Assembly: GCF_021246465.1 (NCBI RefSeq)
Contig: NZ_JAHRHK010000006.1
Coordinates: forward strand, 128,649 to 192,648
Length of the DNA stretch: 64,000 nucleotides
From: Nocardioides sp. R-C-SC26
GTDB taxonomy: Bacteria > Actinomycetota > Actinomycetes > Propionibacteriales > Nocardioidaceae
Reading direction: 5' to 3'
Shown here: positions 33,782 through 43,238 of the stretch, piece by piece
How the letters are laid out: every line of letters begins with the position of its first letter
Position numbering within the stretch: position 1 is the first letter of the stretch
Notes under the pieces: model-generated
What the model was told of the DNA's origin: nothing
The model's database searches: none
Seen by the model: only the letters and a program-made list of their open reading frames with translations
Translations under genes and position numbers: made by a program

Positions 33782-34915
33782 ATGAACACGCATCACACGC
33801 ACAGCGATCTGCACAGCGAGCAGGGCGCCCGGCCGGGCGAGCACCCGGGGCGGGCCGCCGACCCCGTCATCAAGGTGCGAGACCTCGCGTGGCTCGAGTT
33901 CGAGAAGCCGGACCTGGCGGGCGCGGAGGTCTTCGCGCATGCCTTCGGATTCACGACCAGCTACAAGGACAACGTCGAGGTCCACCTGCGGGGCACCGTT
34001 GCTGGGACGCCGGCGGTCATCGTGCGCCGCGGCGCACGGTCCCGATTCACCGGACCGGCGTTCCTGGCCGCCGACGATCGAGACCTCCTGCGCCTGGCTG
34101 ATCGCGTCGGCGCTGCCGTGAGCGCGCTTCCCGAGCACCTGGGTGGCGCCACCGTCGACACCATCGACCCGAGCGGCGCTCGTGTGCGTGTCGTCGCGGG
34201 GTGCCACGAGCTCCCGACCCTTGCATCCCAGGCCCCGCTGGTGGTGAACGCGGGCGCCGAGACCCGCCGGACCAACGCGACCCAGCGTCCGGCGCGCGTG
34301 CCGGCCCAGGTCGAGCGGCTGGGGCACGTGGTGCTGCAGTCGACCCGCTATCGGGAGGCGCTGGACTGGTATCTGCGCCACCTCGGGCTCATCGTCAGCG
34401 ACTTCCTCTACTACGAGGGCCAGCGGCATAAGGGCCCGACCATGAGCTTCATCCGGTGTGATCGCGGCAGTGAGCCCGTCGACCACCACACACTCGCCAT
34501 GACGTTGGGTCCACGGACCCGGTATGTGCACTCGGCCTACCAGGTCGCCGATCTGGACGCGCTCGCCGCCGGCGGGGAGTACCTGCTCGATGCCGGCTAC
34601 CACCGCTCCTGGGGCATCGGCCGACACATCCAGGGGAGCCAGATCTTCGACTACTGGCGCGACGACAAGGGGTTCCTGGTCGAGCACTTCACCGATGGCG
34701 ACCGGTTCGACAACACCCTCGAGCCCGGCTGGGCCCCGATGACCGCGTCGGGGCTGGCGCAGTGGGGGCCGCCCGCCTCGGCCGACTTCCTCGGCATCAG
34801 ACCGGGCCGCGAAGCACTCGGCGAGGCCCGCTCCATCCTCTCCGCCCTGCGGAGGTCCGACAACGAATTCGACATCACCCGCCTACGCGGGCTCCTGAAG
34901 GTGGCCAACTCATGA
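33782..34915 (+). CDS. Type I extradiol ring-cleavage dioxygenase (VOC family)
   Basis: 377 residues with two VOC modules. In the catalytic C-terminal module the iron ligands are H182 (RLGHVVLQS), H250 (RYVHSAYQV) and E301 (FLVEHFTDGD), and H236 in DHHTLAM is the catalytic histidine. These match the BphC/catechol 2,3-dioxygenase pattern. The first 26 residues, rich in His, are an unusual extension. It opens a catechol ring by meta cleavage. It is the first gene of an operon with ATGA and TGATG overlaps to the next two genes. Confidence 0.9.
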   Translation: MNTHHTHSDLHSEQGARPGEHPGRAADPVIKVRDLAWLEFEKPDLAGAEVFAHAFGFTTSYKDNVEVHLRGTVAGTPAVIVRRGARSRFTGPAFLAADDRDLLRLADRVGAAVSALPEHLGGATVDTIDPSGARVRVVAGCHELPTLASQAPLVVNAGAETRRTNATQRPARVPAQVERLGHVVLQSTRYREALDWYLRHLGLIVSDFLYYEGQRHKGPTMSFIRCDRGSEPVDHHTLAMTLGPRTRYVHSAYQVADLDALAAGGEYLLDAGYHRSWGIGRHIQGSQIFDYWRDDKGFLVEHFTDGDRFDNTLEPGWAPMTASGLAQWGPPASADFLGIRPGREALGEARSILSALRRSDNEFDITRLRGLLKVANS

Positions 34916-35859
34916 GCATCGACATCATCCGCACCGGAGACCGCTGGTACGTCCAGAAGTCGGAGACGACGGGCACGCTCGTCGACACGGATGCGGCCAC
35001 CACGGCCGAGTTGCTGGGAGCCCACGACGCCATCGCCGCGGCGGTTGCCGGAGCCGATGCTGCGCTTCCCGGCACGCCGCTTCAGTCTCCGGTCACGGCG
35101 CCGTGTCGGGTGGTGGCGCAGATGACCAACTTCGTCAGCCACATCACGGACTCGGGCATGAACCCCGACGTGGTGCCGATGACGTTCTTCCGCAAGACCT
35201 CGCACTCGATCAGCGGCCCTGTCGACGACATCGTGAAGCCCGACCACGTGCGCTTCCTCGACTACGAGGTCGAGGTGGGCCTCGTCATCGGCGAGCCGGT
35301 CCCGGTCGGGACGACGATCACTCAGGCGACGATCGCCTCGCACGTCGCGGCGCTCGTGATCACCAACGACGTATCGGCGCGAGACCTGCAACTGCCCAAG
35401 ACCCAGTTCTTCGAGGCGAAGTCCTACCCGACATTCACCCCGACGGGTCCGCGCCTGGTCGTGCTGGAGGCGGGGGACTGGAACCACTTCGAGCAGCTTC
35501 GGCTGACCCTCTCCGTCAACGGGGAGACGCGCCAGGACGCGGTCGTGGGGAAGGACATGCTCTACAAGCCGTTGGAGGCGCTCCGGGGCTTGGCCCGGTT
35601 CCAGCCCCTGTCCACCGGCGACCTCGTGCTGACCGGGACGCCTGGCGGCACCGCGCTCGTCGCCCCACCCAAGCCGATCGAGATCATCGGCGCGCTGCTG
35701 CCGCCGGCGGTGAAGTGGAAGGCGTTCTTCAAGGCCCAGGCCAAGAACCCGAAGTACCTCGCGGACGGCGACGTCGTCGAGGTCGCCGTGCGCACCGACG
35801 ACGGCGCCCTCGACCTGGGACGGCAGCGCAGCACGGTGCGACACTCACGGAAGCCCTGA
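34912..35859 (+). CDS. Fumarylacetoacetate hydrolase (FAH) family enzyme
   Basis: 315 residues. FAH-family hallmarks are FLDYEVEVGLVIG (metal-binding E residues), ITNDVSARDLQ, KSYPTFTPTGP and LVLTGTPGGTA. Family members hydrate or hydrolyse ring-cleavage products of meta pathways, for example as hydratases or 4-oxalocrotonate-type decarboxylases. It overlaps both neighbours, so it should act on the product of the dioxygenase. Which reaction is catalysed is not visible. Confidence 0.88.
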   Translation: MSIDIIRTGDRWYVQKSETTGTLVDTDAATTAELLGAHDAIAAAVAGADAALPGTPLQSPVTAPCRVVAQMTNFVSHITDSGMNPDVVPMTFFRKTSHSISGPVDDIVKPDHVRFLDYEVEVGLVIGEPVPVGTTITQATIASHVAALVITNDVSARDLQLPKTQFFEAKSYPTFTPTGPRLVVLEAGDWNHFEQLRLTLSVNGETRQDAVVGKDMLYKPLEALRGLARFQPLSTGDLVLTGTPGGTALVAPPKPIEIIGALLPPAVKWKAFFKAQAKNPKYLADGDVVEVAVRTDDGALDLGRQRSTVRHSRKP

Positions 35860-37382
35860 TGGCCGACGACGCAGCCGAGCCCCAGGTCGTGGTCGTCGGC
35901 GCAGGGCCGACCGGGGTCAGCGCGGCCATCCTGCTCGCCCGTGCCGGCGTGCGGACTCTCGTGCTTGAGCGGTGGAGCGACGTCTTCGCCCAGCCGCGGG
36001 CGGTGCACCTGGACGACGAAGTGCACCGCATCCTGGGCGCGTTGGGTGTCGCGGAGCGCTTCGCCGAGATCTCGACCCCAGGGGCCGGGCTCCGGCTGCT
36101 GTCGCCCGCCCATCGCACGCTGGCCCAGTTCGATCGCACCGACCCCCGAACCTCGAACGGCTATCCGCAGGCGAACATGTTCGACCAGCCCGACCTGGAG
36201 GTGCTCCTGCGTCGCCGCATGCAGGAGCTCGATCTCGTCACCTTCGTGGGCGGGGTCGACGTCACCGCCGTCCGCTGGGATGCGCCGACCGGGCCCGAGG
36301 TGGAGTACGTCCAGCGAGGGGACGGCGAGAGGCACGTCGTCCGTCCCCGATTCGTGCTCGGGTGCGACGGCGCGAACAGCCTGACCCGGGCTGCCATCGG
36401 CGCGACGATGCGCGACCTCGGGTTCGGCGAGCAGCGCTGGCTCGTCGTCGACGTCGCCACTCCCCGGGACCTCGGTCACTGGGGCGGCGTGCATCAGGTG
36501 TGCGACAGCCGGCGGGCAGCCACCTACATGCAGATCGGCCCATGTCGGCACCGCTGGGAGTTCCAGCTCCTCGACGACGAGACCGCCTCGGACTTCACGA
36601 CGCTCGAAGACCTCGCCCACCTCCTGGCGCCCTGGGAGACCGACCTCGGCGACCTCGAGGTCCTCCGGCTGGCGGAGTACACCTTCCGCGCGCAGCTCGC
36701 CGACACGTGGCGCCGCGGGGACGTCTTCATCGCGGGGGATGCCGCGCACCTCACGCCGCCCTTCATCGGGCAGGGGATGGGTGCCGGCATTCGCGATGCC
36801 GCCAACATCGCCTGGAAGATCGCCGGCGTCCTCCACGGTGAGCTCTCGCCCGAGGTGCTCGACAGCTACGAGCGAGAGCGCGCACCCCATGCACGGTCCA
36901 TGATCCGGCTGGCGACCTTGGTGGGTCGCTCGATGACCGGAGGGGGCCGTCTCGGTGACGGGCTGCGCAGGCTCGCACTGCCGCTGCTGCCACGCCTACC
37001 AGGCCTGCGCAGCCGGGTCGTGGAGAGTGCGACTCCCCGTCTGTCTGCCTCGGCGGTGAACCGGCGTGGCGCGTTCGGCCGCGGTCCGGCGGGGAGCCTG
37101 TGCCCCAACGCCCTGCTGGCCGCGGGCGGTCGGCTCGACGATCTATCGCCCTACTCCTCCCTGCTCCTCCACCAGTCGTCGGTCGCCACGACAGCGGCCG
37201 GGCTCGCCGGTTCACCGGTACGCCTGCTCGACGTCGGAGAGTCGCCCGAGTTGGAGCGTTGGCTGGGAGACGCGGAGGCGGCCCTGGTGCGCCCCGACCG
37301 GTATGTGCAGGTCGTCGGCGACATCAGATCGGTGATGGAGCAGGCGCCGGCGTGCTCTGCTCAGAGCAGACGGGTGCCGTGA
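35859..37382 (+). CDS. FAD-dependent aromatic hydroxylase (MhpA/PheA type)
   Basis: 507 residues. FAD binding is by VVVVGAGPTGVSAAILLARA, the DG fingerprint is LGCDGANSLTR, and GDAAHLTPPFIGQGMGAGIR is the second FAD motif. It resembles MhpA (3-(3-hydroxyphenyl)propionate hydroxylase) and phenol hydroxylases. It would hydroxylate a phenolic substrate to the catechol cleaved by the upstream dioxygenase, so the operon makes a complete hydroxylation-cleavage-hydration unit. Its end overlaps the convergent DUF222 gene by 22 bp. Confidence 0.9.
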   Translation: MADDAAEPQVVVVGAGPTGVSAAILLARAGVRTLVLERWSDVFAQPRAVHLDDEVHRILGALGVAERFAEISTPGAGLRLLSPAHRTLAQFDRTDPRTSNGYPQANMFDQPDLEVLLRRRMQELDLVTFVGGVDVTAVRWDAPTGPEVEYVQRGDGERHVVRPRFVLGCDGANSLTRAAIGATMRDLGFGEQRWLVVDVATPRDLGHWGGVHQVCDSRRAATYMQIGPCRHRWEFQLLDDETASDFTTLEDLAHLLAPWETDLGDLEVLRLAEYTFRAQLADTWRRGDVFIAGDAAHLTPPFIGQGMGAGIRDAANIAWKIAGVLHGELSPEVLDSYERERAPHARSMIRLATLVGRSMTGGGRLGDGLRRLALPLLPRLPGLRSRVVESATPRLSASAVNRRGAFGRGPAGSLCPNALLAAGGRLDDLSPYSSLLLHQSSVATTAAGLAGSPVRLLDVGESPELERWLGDAEAALVRPDRYVQVVGDIRSVMEQAPACSAQSRRVP

Positions 37383-38716
37383 CGCGTCACCAGGTACTCG
37401 AACCCGTGAGGCGTGCTCCAGTGCACGACCCCCGGCTCGACGACGGCGGGCAGATACCCCGCATGGGTCTTGAGTCGATGGTGGTGGCGGCAGAGCGCGA
37501 TCAGGTTGTCGCTGGACGTCGGTCCGCCGCGCGCGTGGGGGATCACGTGGTCCTTGTCGGCGCGACTCGCCGCCCGGCCGCAGTGGGGGAAGCGGCAGGT
37601 GACGTCGCGTAGCTCGACCTGCCGAGCGAGTGCGGCGCTCGGCCGGTATCCGTCGCTGCGGGCCGTCTCGTGGAGGTCGATCACCGGGTGGACGGTGATC
37701 GCCGTGCTCGGGCGACCGCACCACGCCGCCACGGCGTCGGCGAACACCGGCGTCGGGGTGGCCCCGAGCGAGTGGCCGATGCCCGCCAGGACGTCGGTGC
37801 CGGCGAGCGCCGCGTCGGAGAGATGTACGACGAGGTGCACCCGACGGGCGGGCGCCTCGGCGCCGTCGGCCGCGCCGCTGCCGTCACCCGGCATCGACGC
37901 GAGGAGGGCCGCCGCGGAGGCGGGGTCGGAGAGGAGGCCGAGCGCCCGCGCGCGTCGGTACTCCTGCGGAGCGTCGACCGGGATCGTCTCGTCGTAGACG
38001 TCGATCACGGCGGCGAGCCGGGTCAGTGTGCGATCGAGATCGTCGAGCTCGGCGTACTCGCCGCAGGCAGCGAGGTGGGTCAGCCCGGTCTCGGTGATGT
38101 AGCCGGTCTCGACCCGGACGTACATCGCGTCGAGTCGTTCCAGGGATGCCGCCTCGACCTCGTCGGGATAGAGCGCGATCATCGCCGACCGGATCGCGCG
38201 GGTGAGGGCGACGGTGCCGAGCGTCTCGGCGCGATCCGCCACGGCGGCGTCGACGTGTGCGCAGACGTCGTCCGGCGCGCCGGCGACCGCCGTGGTGATC
38301 AGGCGTGCTCGCCAGGCCGGCACCGCGCCGGCGCGGACGCGCGCCCACGTCGACGGGAGCCGATGGGCGAGGATCAGCGCGTCCCGCAGGATCGTCGAGG
38401 CGGCGACGGTCGAGATGTTGGCTGCCGCCCCGAACGCCGCGGGTGCGTCCCACGCGACGCGAGGCAGGCCCGCCCACGCCGCGGAGTCCAGCGGCTCCTC
38501 AGGGTCGATGCCGACGAAGTGCGCCGCCAGCACGTGAGCCGCGACGCGCGGGGTCGGCACGATCTCACCGGTGCGCTCGTCGACGAGCGGGTGCGCATGC
38601 GCCCACTGCACGGCGAGCTCGAGCACGGCGATCTCGTGGCGCTGTGCGGCCGCCCGATGCTCGGCCACGGCGGCGAGCAGGCCGGTCTCGGAGAGCTCGG
38701 TCGTCGCGATGGGCAT
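37361..38716 (-). CDS. DUF222 / HNH endonuclease domain protein (13E12 repeat family)
   Basis: 451 residues. The N-terminal two-thirds is DUF222 (LAVQWAHAHPLVDERTGEIV and the following helices), and the C-terminal HNH nuclease module reads CRFPHCGRAASRADKDHVIP then HARGGPTSSDNLIALCRHHH. It is the family called REP13E12 in Mycobacterium tuberculosis. Their role is unclear. An exact LexA box lies 15 bp upstream of the ATG (38731-38744), so the gene should be induced by DNA damage, as reported for some mycobacterial homologues. Confidence 0.92.
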   Translation of the reverse strand: MPIATTELSETGLLAAVAEHRAAAQRHEIAVLELAVQWAHAHPLVDERTGEIVPTPRVAAHVLAAHFVGIDPEEPLDSAAWAGLPRVAWDAPAAFGAAANISTVAASTILRDALILAHRLPSTWARVRAGAVPAWRARLITTAVAGAPDDVCAHVDAAVADRAETLGTVALTRAIRSAMIALYPDEVEAASLERLDAMYVRVETGYITETGLTHLAACGEYAELDDLDRTLTRLAAVIDVYDETIPVDAPQEYRRARALGLLSDPASAAALLASMPGDGSGAADGAEAPARRVHLVVHLSDAALAGTDVLAGIGHSLGATPTPVFADAVAAWCGRPSTAITVHPVIDLHETARSDGYRPSAALARQVELRDVTCRFPHCGRAASRADKDHVIPHARGGPTSSDNLIALCRHHHRLKTHAGYLPAVVEPGVVHWSTPHGFEYLVTRHGTRLL

Positions 38717-38730
38717 GGGGAGATTCTACC

Positions 38731-38744
38731 CGAACATATGTTCG
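38731..38744. promoter_or_regulatory. LexA (SOS) box CGAACATATGTTCG
   Basis: CGAAC-4 bp-GTTCG is a perfect palindrome and matches the actinobacterial/Bacillus LexA consensus exactly. It is 15 bp upstream of the DUF222/HNH start. The other gene nearby (minus, ending at 38803) reads toward it and is not controlled by it. Confidence 0.85.
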
Positions 38745-38802
38745 AATACCAGTATGATGTGCCCGCCCTGTGGACCGGACTCGCCCCGAGAATCCTCGGT
38801 GC

Positions 38803-40617
38803 TCAGCGCAGTGGGTCGGGCCGACAGGGCTGAGACACGAGCGTTCCGCAGGCTGGTGCGTTGCCGGGGGCGTCGTCGCCCACCCGTCCGACGACCAGGG
38901 CCGAGGGGTGCTCGGCGTCGTGCAGCACCTCGAGGCGACTCGGCGGCGTCAGCCCGGTCGGCAGGGAGTTGGGCAGGAACGCCCAGAGGCCTGTGGCGCT
39001 GGGGCTGTCCACGTAGATCCGAAGCCGGGATCCGGCGCGGAAGGCCTGGGCGAACGGAAGGATCTCCACCCGCGCGAGGACGGCGCGCCCGATCGGCAGG
39101 TTGCGCTGCGCACCGCGAGTGAACGGGTGCACCGGCCGACGCGACGTCGACTCGGAGCGGACCAGGGCGCGGTGCGAGAGTCGCAGCCAGCCGCGTTGGA
39201 CGTAGACCTCCTGGCCGTCCGGCCGCACCTCGGTCACGGTGACCTGCACGTCGGCGTCGCGAGTCTGGGCTCGCACCCACAGGTCCAGGCTCGCCGACCC
39301 CGCGAGCAGGAGGTCGCGCTTCAGCGGCGGCGTGGTGAAGGCTGCTGAGGTGCCGGGCAGTACTGGCGAGAGCTGCCAGGTCAACCCGCCGGCGAAGGTG
39401 GCGGGGTCCACCACGAGTGCCTCCGAGACGAGCGACGGCGAGATCCCGGGCGTCAGGTAGCCCGTCGCGGGCGACGCCGTCCGCGGTCGAGCGGTGTCGA
39501 GGCGGCCACCCGCGCCGAGGTAGAGCCGGCGTGTCGTCGTCGGCATCCGATGCCGACGGGTCGACACCACGAAGCGAGGCTCGTAGTCGGGCAGGCTGCT
39601 CTCGAACCACAGTTGGTGGTGCGGTGTGCGCTGCCAGCCGTTCTGCTCGCCCTTGAGGAAGTGGTCGAAGTACCGGTGGAGCAGGCGCCGCGACGAGGGC
39701 GAGGCGGCGTACATACCGTGGATGCCGTTGGTGCCGACCGTCCAGGTCGTCTCCGGATTCGTCTTCTCGAAGGCCAAGCCTCCGCGTGGGCCGGTCTGCT
39801 CGTCCTGCCAGGCCATCTCGCCCAGCACCGGCACCTGGATGCGACCGAGCCCGCGTTCGGGGCTGCGGCTGGTGAAGAAGGCGTCGCGGTAGGGGTGGGC
39901 GAGTCCGGAGAGCACGACTCCGCGCGGAAGCCCGAGCGCCTGGTGCCGCAGCACGTTGACGACGCACTCGACGTCGCCGTCCGCGCGTGCCTGGGTCAGC
40001 GCCTGGGCCCACGACACGTGCAGTGCCGCCTCCCAGGCGACGGGGAAGCCCGAGTTCGCGATGCCGCCGGGATAGCCGACGTCGCGGTACATGTCGCTGA
40101 CGACCATGCCGGGGGCGATCGCCGCGAGCCCGGCCGGGCGTCGAGCCGCGGTGAGCAGCTGGGCGATGCCGGCGTAGGAGAAGCTGAACATGCCGACCTT
40201 GCCGGTCGACCACGGCTGACGTGATGCCCAGGTGACCGCCTCCGCGCCGTCGCTGCCCCATCGAGGGTCGAACAGCTCGAACTCCCCACCTGAGCATGCC
40301 GTGCCGCGGATGCTGACGCCGAGCACGGCGTAGCCGTCGGCGAGCATCTCGGCGACGAACTCCTCGTTCACCCGGCCCGGGTTCGACCCGGCGTTGTAGC
40401 CCTCGTACTGCATCAGGACCGGGTACCTACCCGGGCCGGGGGAGAGCAGCGTCCACTTCAGGCGGGTGCCGTCGGAGACCGTGAGGTACCCCGTCGTCCT
40501 CCGGACCTCGGTCGGGGAGGCGGCCGCGTGCGCCGGCATCGCGCCGGGGCCAAGTGTGATCACGGTGAGAAGCGTCGTGAGGATGACGACGAACGTCGCG
40601 CGGAGTCGAGGCAGCAC
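38803..40617 (-). CDS. Secreted CocE/NonD family hydrolase (X-Pro dipeptidyl-peptidase-like)
   Basis: 604 residues. An N-terminal signal peptide (about 1-32, ending AHA-AAS) exports it. The alpha/beta-hydrolase nucleophile elbow is GMFSFSYAG with Ser147, in the same place as GMFGVSYLG of cocaine esterase. VSIRGTACSGGEFE is the conserved segment before it, and the C-terminal jelly-roll domain (LSPVLPGTSAAFTTPPLKRD, DVQVTVTEVRPDGQEVYVQRG split by linkers) is typical of the family. It acts on esters or N-terminal peptides outside the cell. Confidence 0.88.
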   Translation of the reverse strand: MLPRLRATFVVILTTLLTVITLGPGAMPAHAAASPTEVRRTTGYLTVSDGTRLKWTLLSPGPGRYPVLMQYEGYNAGSNPGRVNEEFVAEMLADGYAVLGVSIRGTACSGGEFELFDPRWGSDGAEAVTWASRQPWSTGKVGMFSFSYAGIAQLLTAARRPAGLAAIAPGMVVSDMYRDVGYPGGIANSGFPVAWEAALHVSWAQALTQARADGDVECVVNVLRHQALGLPRGVVLSGLAHPYRDAFFTSRSPERGLGRIQVPVLGEMAWQDEQTGPRGGLAFEKTNPETTWTVGTNGIHGMYAASPSSRRLLHRYFDHFLKGEQNGWQRTPHHQLWFESSLPDYEPRFVVSTRRHRMPTTTRRLYLGAGGRLDTARPRTASPATGYLTPGISPSLVSEALVVDPATFAGGLTWQLSPVLPGTSAAFTTPPLKRDLLLAGSASLDLWVRAQTRDADVQVTVTEVRPDGQEVYVQRGWLRLSHRALVRSESTSRRPVHPFTRGAQRNLPIGRAVLARVEILPFAQAFRAGSRLRIYVDSPSATGLWAFLPNSLPTGLTPPSRLEVLHDAEHPSALVVGRVGDDAPGNAPACGTLVSQPCRPDPLR

Positions 40618-40720
40618 GGAGAGCCCAACGACCGTGGGCGTCCGGCGTTACGAAGACACGCCGCACTGGCGGTCGCCTGAAATGTCGAAGGGCGGCTCGG
40701 GTGACCACGAGAATGGCGCC

Positions 40721-41491
40721 GTGACGACGCATGAACGCGAGGGCGATCTCGACGGACTCGATGAACTGGTCAGACCACTGACCAATCGGTCGATCATCCT
40801 CAGTGTGCTGCTCGGGTACGAGCGGCCGACGCTGAGCGCGCGGGAACTGGTGCGCGTCGGGGCCTCGTTCGGGGTCGGCGAAGGTGCCGTCCGCGTCGTC
40901 CTCAGTCGGATGCTGGCGAGCGGCGACCTCGAGCGCTCCGACGACGGCTACGCCCTCGCGCCACGGCTGCGCGAGCGTCAGCGGCTCCAGGACGCGTCGC
41001 TGCAGCCTGCGGTCTCACCGTGGGACGGCGGGTGGGACGTCGTCGTCCTGCCGGCGGCGACGGACCGGGCTGAACGAGCACGGCGGCGGCGTGATCTGGA
41101 CGATGCACGCATGGGCGAGCTCCGCGAGGGCGTCTGGCTGCGTCCGGACAACCTCGTCTCGACCCTGTCGGCCGAGACGGAGGCCACGTGCGTCCGGTTG
41201 CGTGGCGCCGTCTACGACGAGGCCGGTGCGATGGCCTCCCGGCTGTGGGATCTCTCCGCCTGGGACCGCACCGCGCGGGCGTTGGGCGAGCGGTTGGACG
41301 CCGAGCAGTCGCCGGCCGATCAGATGGCCGTGGCTGCGGCGATCGTCCGGCATCTGCGACGCGACCCGCTGCTGCCCGAGGAGTTGCTGCCCGCGGGGTG
41401 GGTGGGCGCGGAGCTGCGCGGGGCCTACGCGGACTATCGGACGGCATTGGTGGCGCGGCACGTACCCGACCCGGTGGGCACCGGCTCGTAG
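40721..41491 (+). CDS. PaaX-like transcriptional regulator
   Basis: 256 residues from the GTG chosen here. The N-terminal winged helix reads RSIILSVLLGYERPTLSARE, VGEGAVRVVLSRMLASGDLE; the central PaaX domain follows (WDGGWDVVVLPAATDRAERA, REGVWLRPDN). PaaX represses phenylacetyl-CoA catabolism in other bacteria; here it more likely controls the acyl-CoA dehydrogenase gene 103 bp downstream. The start is uncertain: an ATG at 40682 is in frame, and neither has a strong ribosome site. Confidence 0.82.
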   Translation: MTTHEREGDLDGLDELVRPLTNRSIILSVLLGYERPTLSARELVRVGASFGVGEGAVRVVLSRMLASGDLERSDDGYALAPRLRERQRLQDASLQPAVSPWDGGWDVVVLPAATDRAERARRRRDLDDARMGELREGVWLRPDNLVSTLSAETEATCVRLRGAVYDEAGAMASRLWDLSAWDRTARALGERLDAEQSPADQMAVAAAIVRHLRRDPLLPEELLPAGWVGAELRGAYADYRTALVARHVPDPVGTGS

Positions 41492-41594
41492 CCAGGAGGC
41501 GCGAGCATCGCGTACATTTCAATACGTGCGATGGATGACGCACAGTTGAAATGATGACGGCGGACGCCGATCCGCCTCGAGAGGAGATCCGGCG

Positions 41595-43217
41595 ATGCCG
41601 ACCCACGTCGTCACGAACCAGGTGCCGCCCCTGGTGGGCCACGACACCTCTGCCGACCCGGCGCTGCGCGAGGCGCTCGAGCGCGAGGGCGCGGGGTGGG
41701 CGCTGCCCCAGCTCGAGCAGATCGGCCGATCGGCCGGCAGTGCAGCCTCCCAGGAGCTCGGACGGCGTGCCGAGGCGCATCCGCCCGTCCTGCACACCCA
41801 CGACCGGTGGGGCCACCGCGTCGACGAGGTCGAGTACGACCCCGCGTACCACGACCTGATGCGCACCGCCGTCGACTTCGGACTGCACGCGGCTCCGTGG
41901 GCCGATGATCGCGCCGGTGCCCACGTCGCCCGCGCGGCGGGATTCATGGCGTGGAACGTCGACGCCGGGCACGGGTGCCCGATCTCGATGACCTACGCCG
42001 TCGTGCCCGCGCTCCGCGCCGCTCCGGAGCTCGCGTCGGTCTACGAACCGCTGCTGACGTCCCGCCTCTACGACCCCGCTCTCGCGGTGCCGTCGACCAA
42101 GCGCGGACTCATCGCGGGGATGTCGATGACGGAGAAGCAGGGTGGGTCCGACGTCCGCTCGAATCGCACCGAGGCGACGCCCCACCCCGACGGTTCCTAC
42201 CGGCTCACCGGCCACAAGTGGTTCACGTCGGCGCCGATGAGCGACGTCTTCCTCGCACTCGCGCAAGCCCCCGGCGGCCTCTCATGCTTCCTGGTGCCGC
42301 GGGTGCTGCCCGACGGCGAGCGCAACGCGATGCACCTGATGCGGCTCAAGGACAAGCTGGGCAACCGCTCGAACGCGTCGTCGGAGATCGAGTACGACGG
42401 CGCCCACGCCTGGCTGGTCGGCGAGGAGGGGCGCGGCGTGCGGACCATCGTCGAGATGGTCAACCTCACCCGCCTCGACTGCACCCTCGGGACGGCGTCC
42501 GGCATGAGGTCGGCCGTCGTCCAGGCCGTTCACCACGCCCGGCACCGTGCGGCGTTCGGTCGTTCTCTGATCGATCAGCCGCTGATGCGCAACGTGCTCG
42601 CCGACCTGATCGTGGAGTCGGAGGCGGCCACCGTCACGGCCATGCGGCTCGCCGGCGCGACCGATCGCGCGGTGCGGGGTGATGAGGAGGAGGGTGCGTT
42701 CCGTCGGCTCGCGCTCGCGGCCTCGAAGTACTGGATCTGCAAGCGCGGTCCTGCCGTGGCGGGCGAGGCGATGGAGTGCCTGGGAGGAAACGGCTACGTC
42801 GAGGACGCCGGACTCGCCCGGATCTATCGGGAGCTGCCGTTGCTCTCGATCTGGGAGGGATCGGGCAATGTCGCCGCCCTCGACGCGCTGCGTGCGATGG
42901 CTCGCGAGCCCGGTTCGCTGGATCGCACGATCGCCGAGGTCGAGCTCGCCGCCGGCGCCGATCATCGGCTCGACGACGCCGTCGCCGCACTGAAGAAGGA
43001 GCTGGGCGACCTCGGCGATCTCGAGTTGCGCGCGCGGCGGATCGTCGAGCAGCTCGCTCTGGTTCTCCAGGGCTCGCTCCTCGTGCGCCACGCGCCGTCC
43101 GCCGTCGCCGACGCGTTCTGCGCGACGCGACTCTCCCGCGACTGGGGCGGCGCGTTCGGCACCATGCCGGCGGGGCTCGACCTCGACGCGATCCTCGAGC
43201 GCGCCGCGATCGACTGA
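41595..43217 (+). CDS. AidB-like acyl-CoA dehydrogenase
   Basis: 540 residues, the AidB subfamily length. Features are GLIAGMSMTEKQGGSDV (FAD/substrate side), GHKWFTSAPMSD, AGEAMECLGGNGYVED and REAASA-type C-terminal helices, ending in the extra AidB domain. E. coli AidB is linked to alkylation damage, and other members oxidise branched-chain acyl-CoA. The gene has a GAGAGGAG ribosome site upstream of the ATG. It follows the PaaX-like regulator on the same strand. Confidence 0.9.
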   Translation: MPTHVVTNQVPPLVGHDTSADPALREALEREGAGWALPQLEQIGRSAGSAASQELGRRAEAHPPVLHTHDRWGHRVDEVEYDPAYHDLMRTAVDFGLHAAPWADDRAGAHVARAAGFMAWNVDAGHGCPISMTYAVVPALRAAPELASVYEPLLTSRLYDPALAVPSTKRGLIAGMSMTEKQGGSDVRSNRTEATPHPDGSYRLTGHKWFTSAPMSDVFLALAQAPGGLSCFLVPRVLPDGERNAMHLMRLKDKLGNRSNASSEIEYDGAHAWLVGEEGRGVRTIVEMVNLTRLDCTLGTASGMRSAVVQAVHHARHRAAFGRSLIDQPLMRNVLADLIVESEAATVTAMRLAGATDRAVRGDEEEGAFRRLALAASKYWICKRGPAVAGEAMECLGGNGYVEDAGLARIYRELPLLSIWEGSGNVAALDALRAMAREPGSLDRTIAEVELAAGADHRLDDAVAALKKELGDLGDLELRARRIVEQLALVLQGSLLVRHAPSAVADAFCATRLSRDWGGAFGTMPAGLDLDAILERAAID

Positions 43218-43238
43218 GATCGCGACGCCGGCCGGCCC

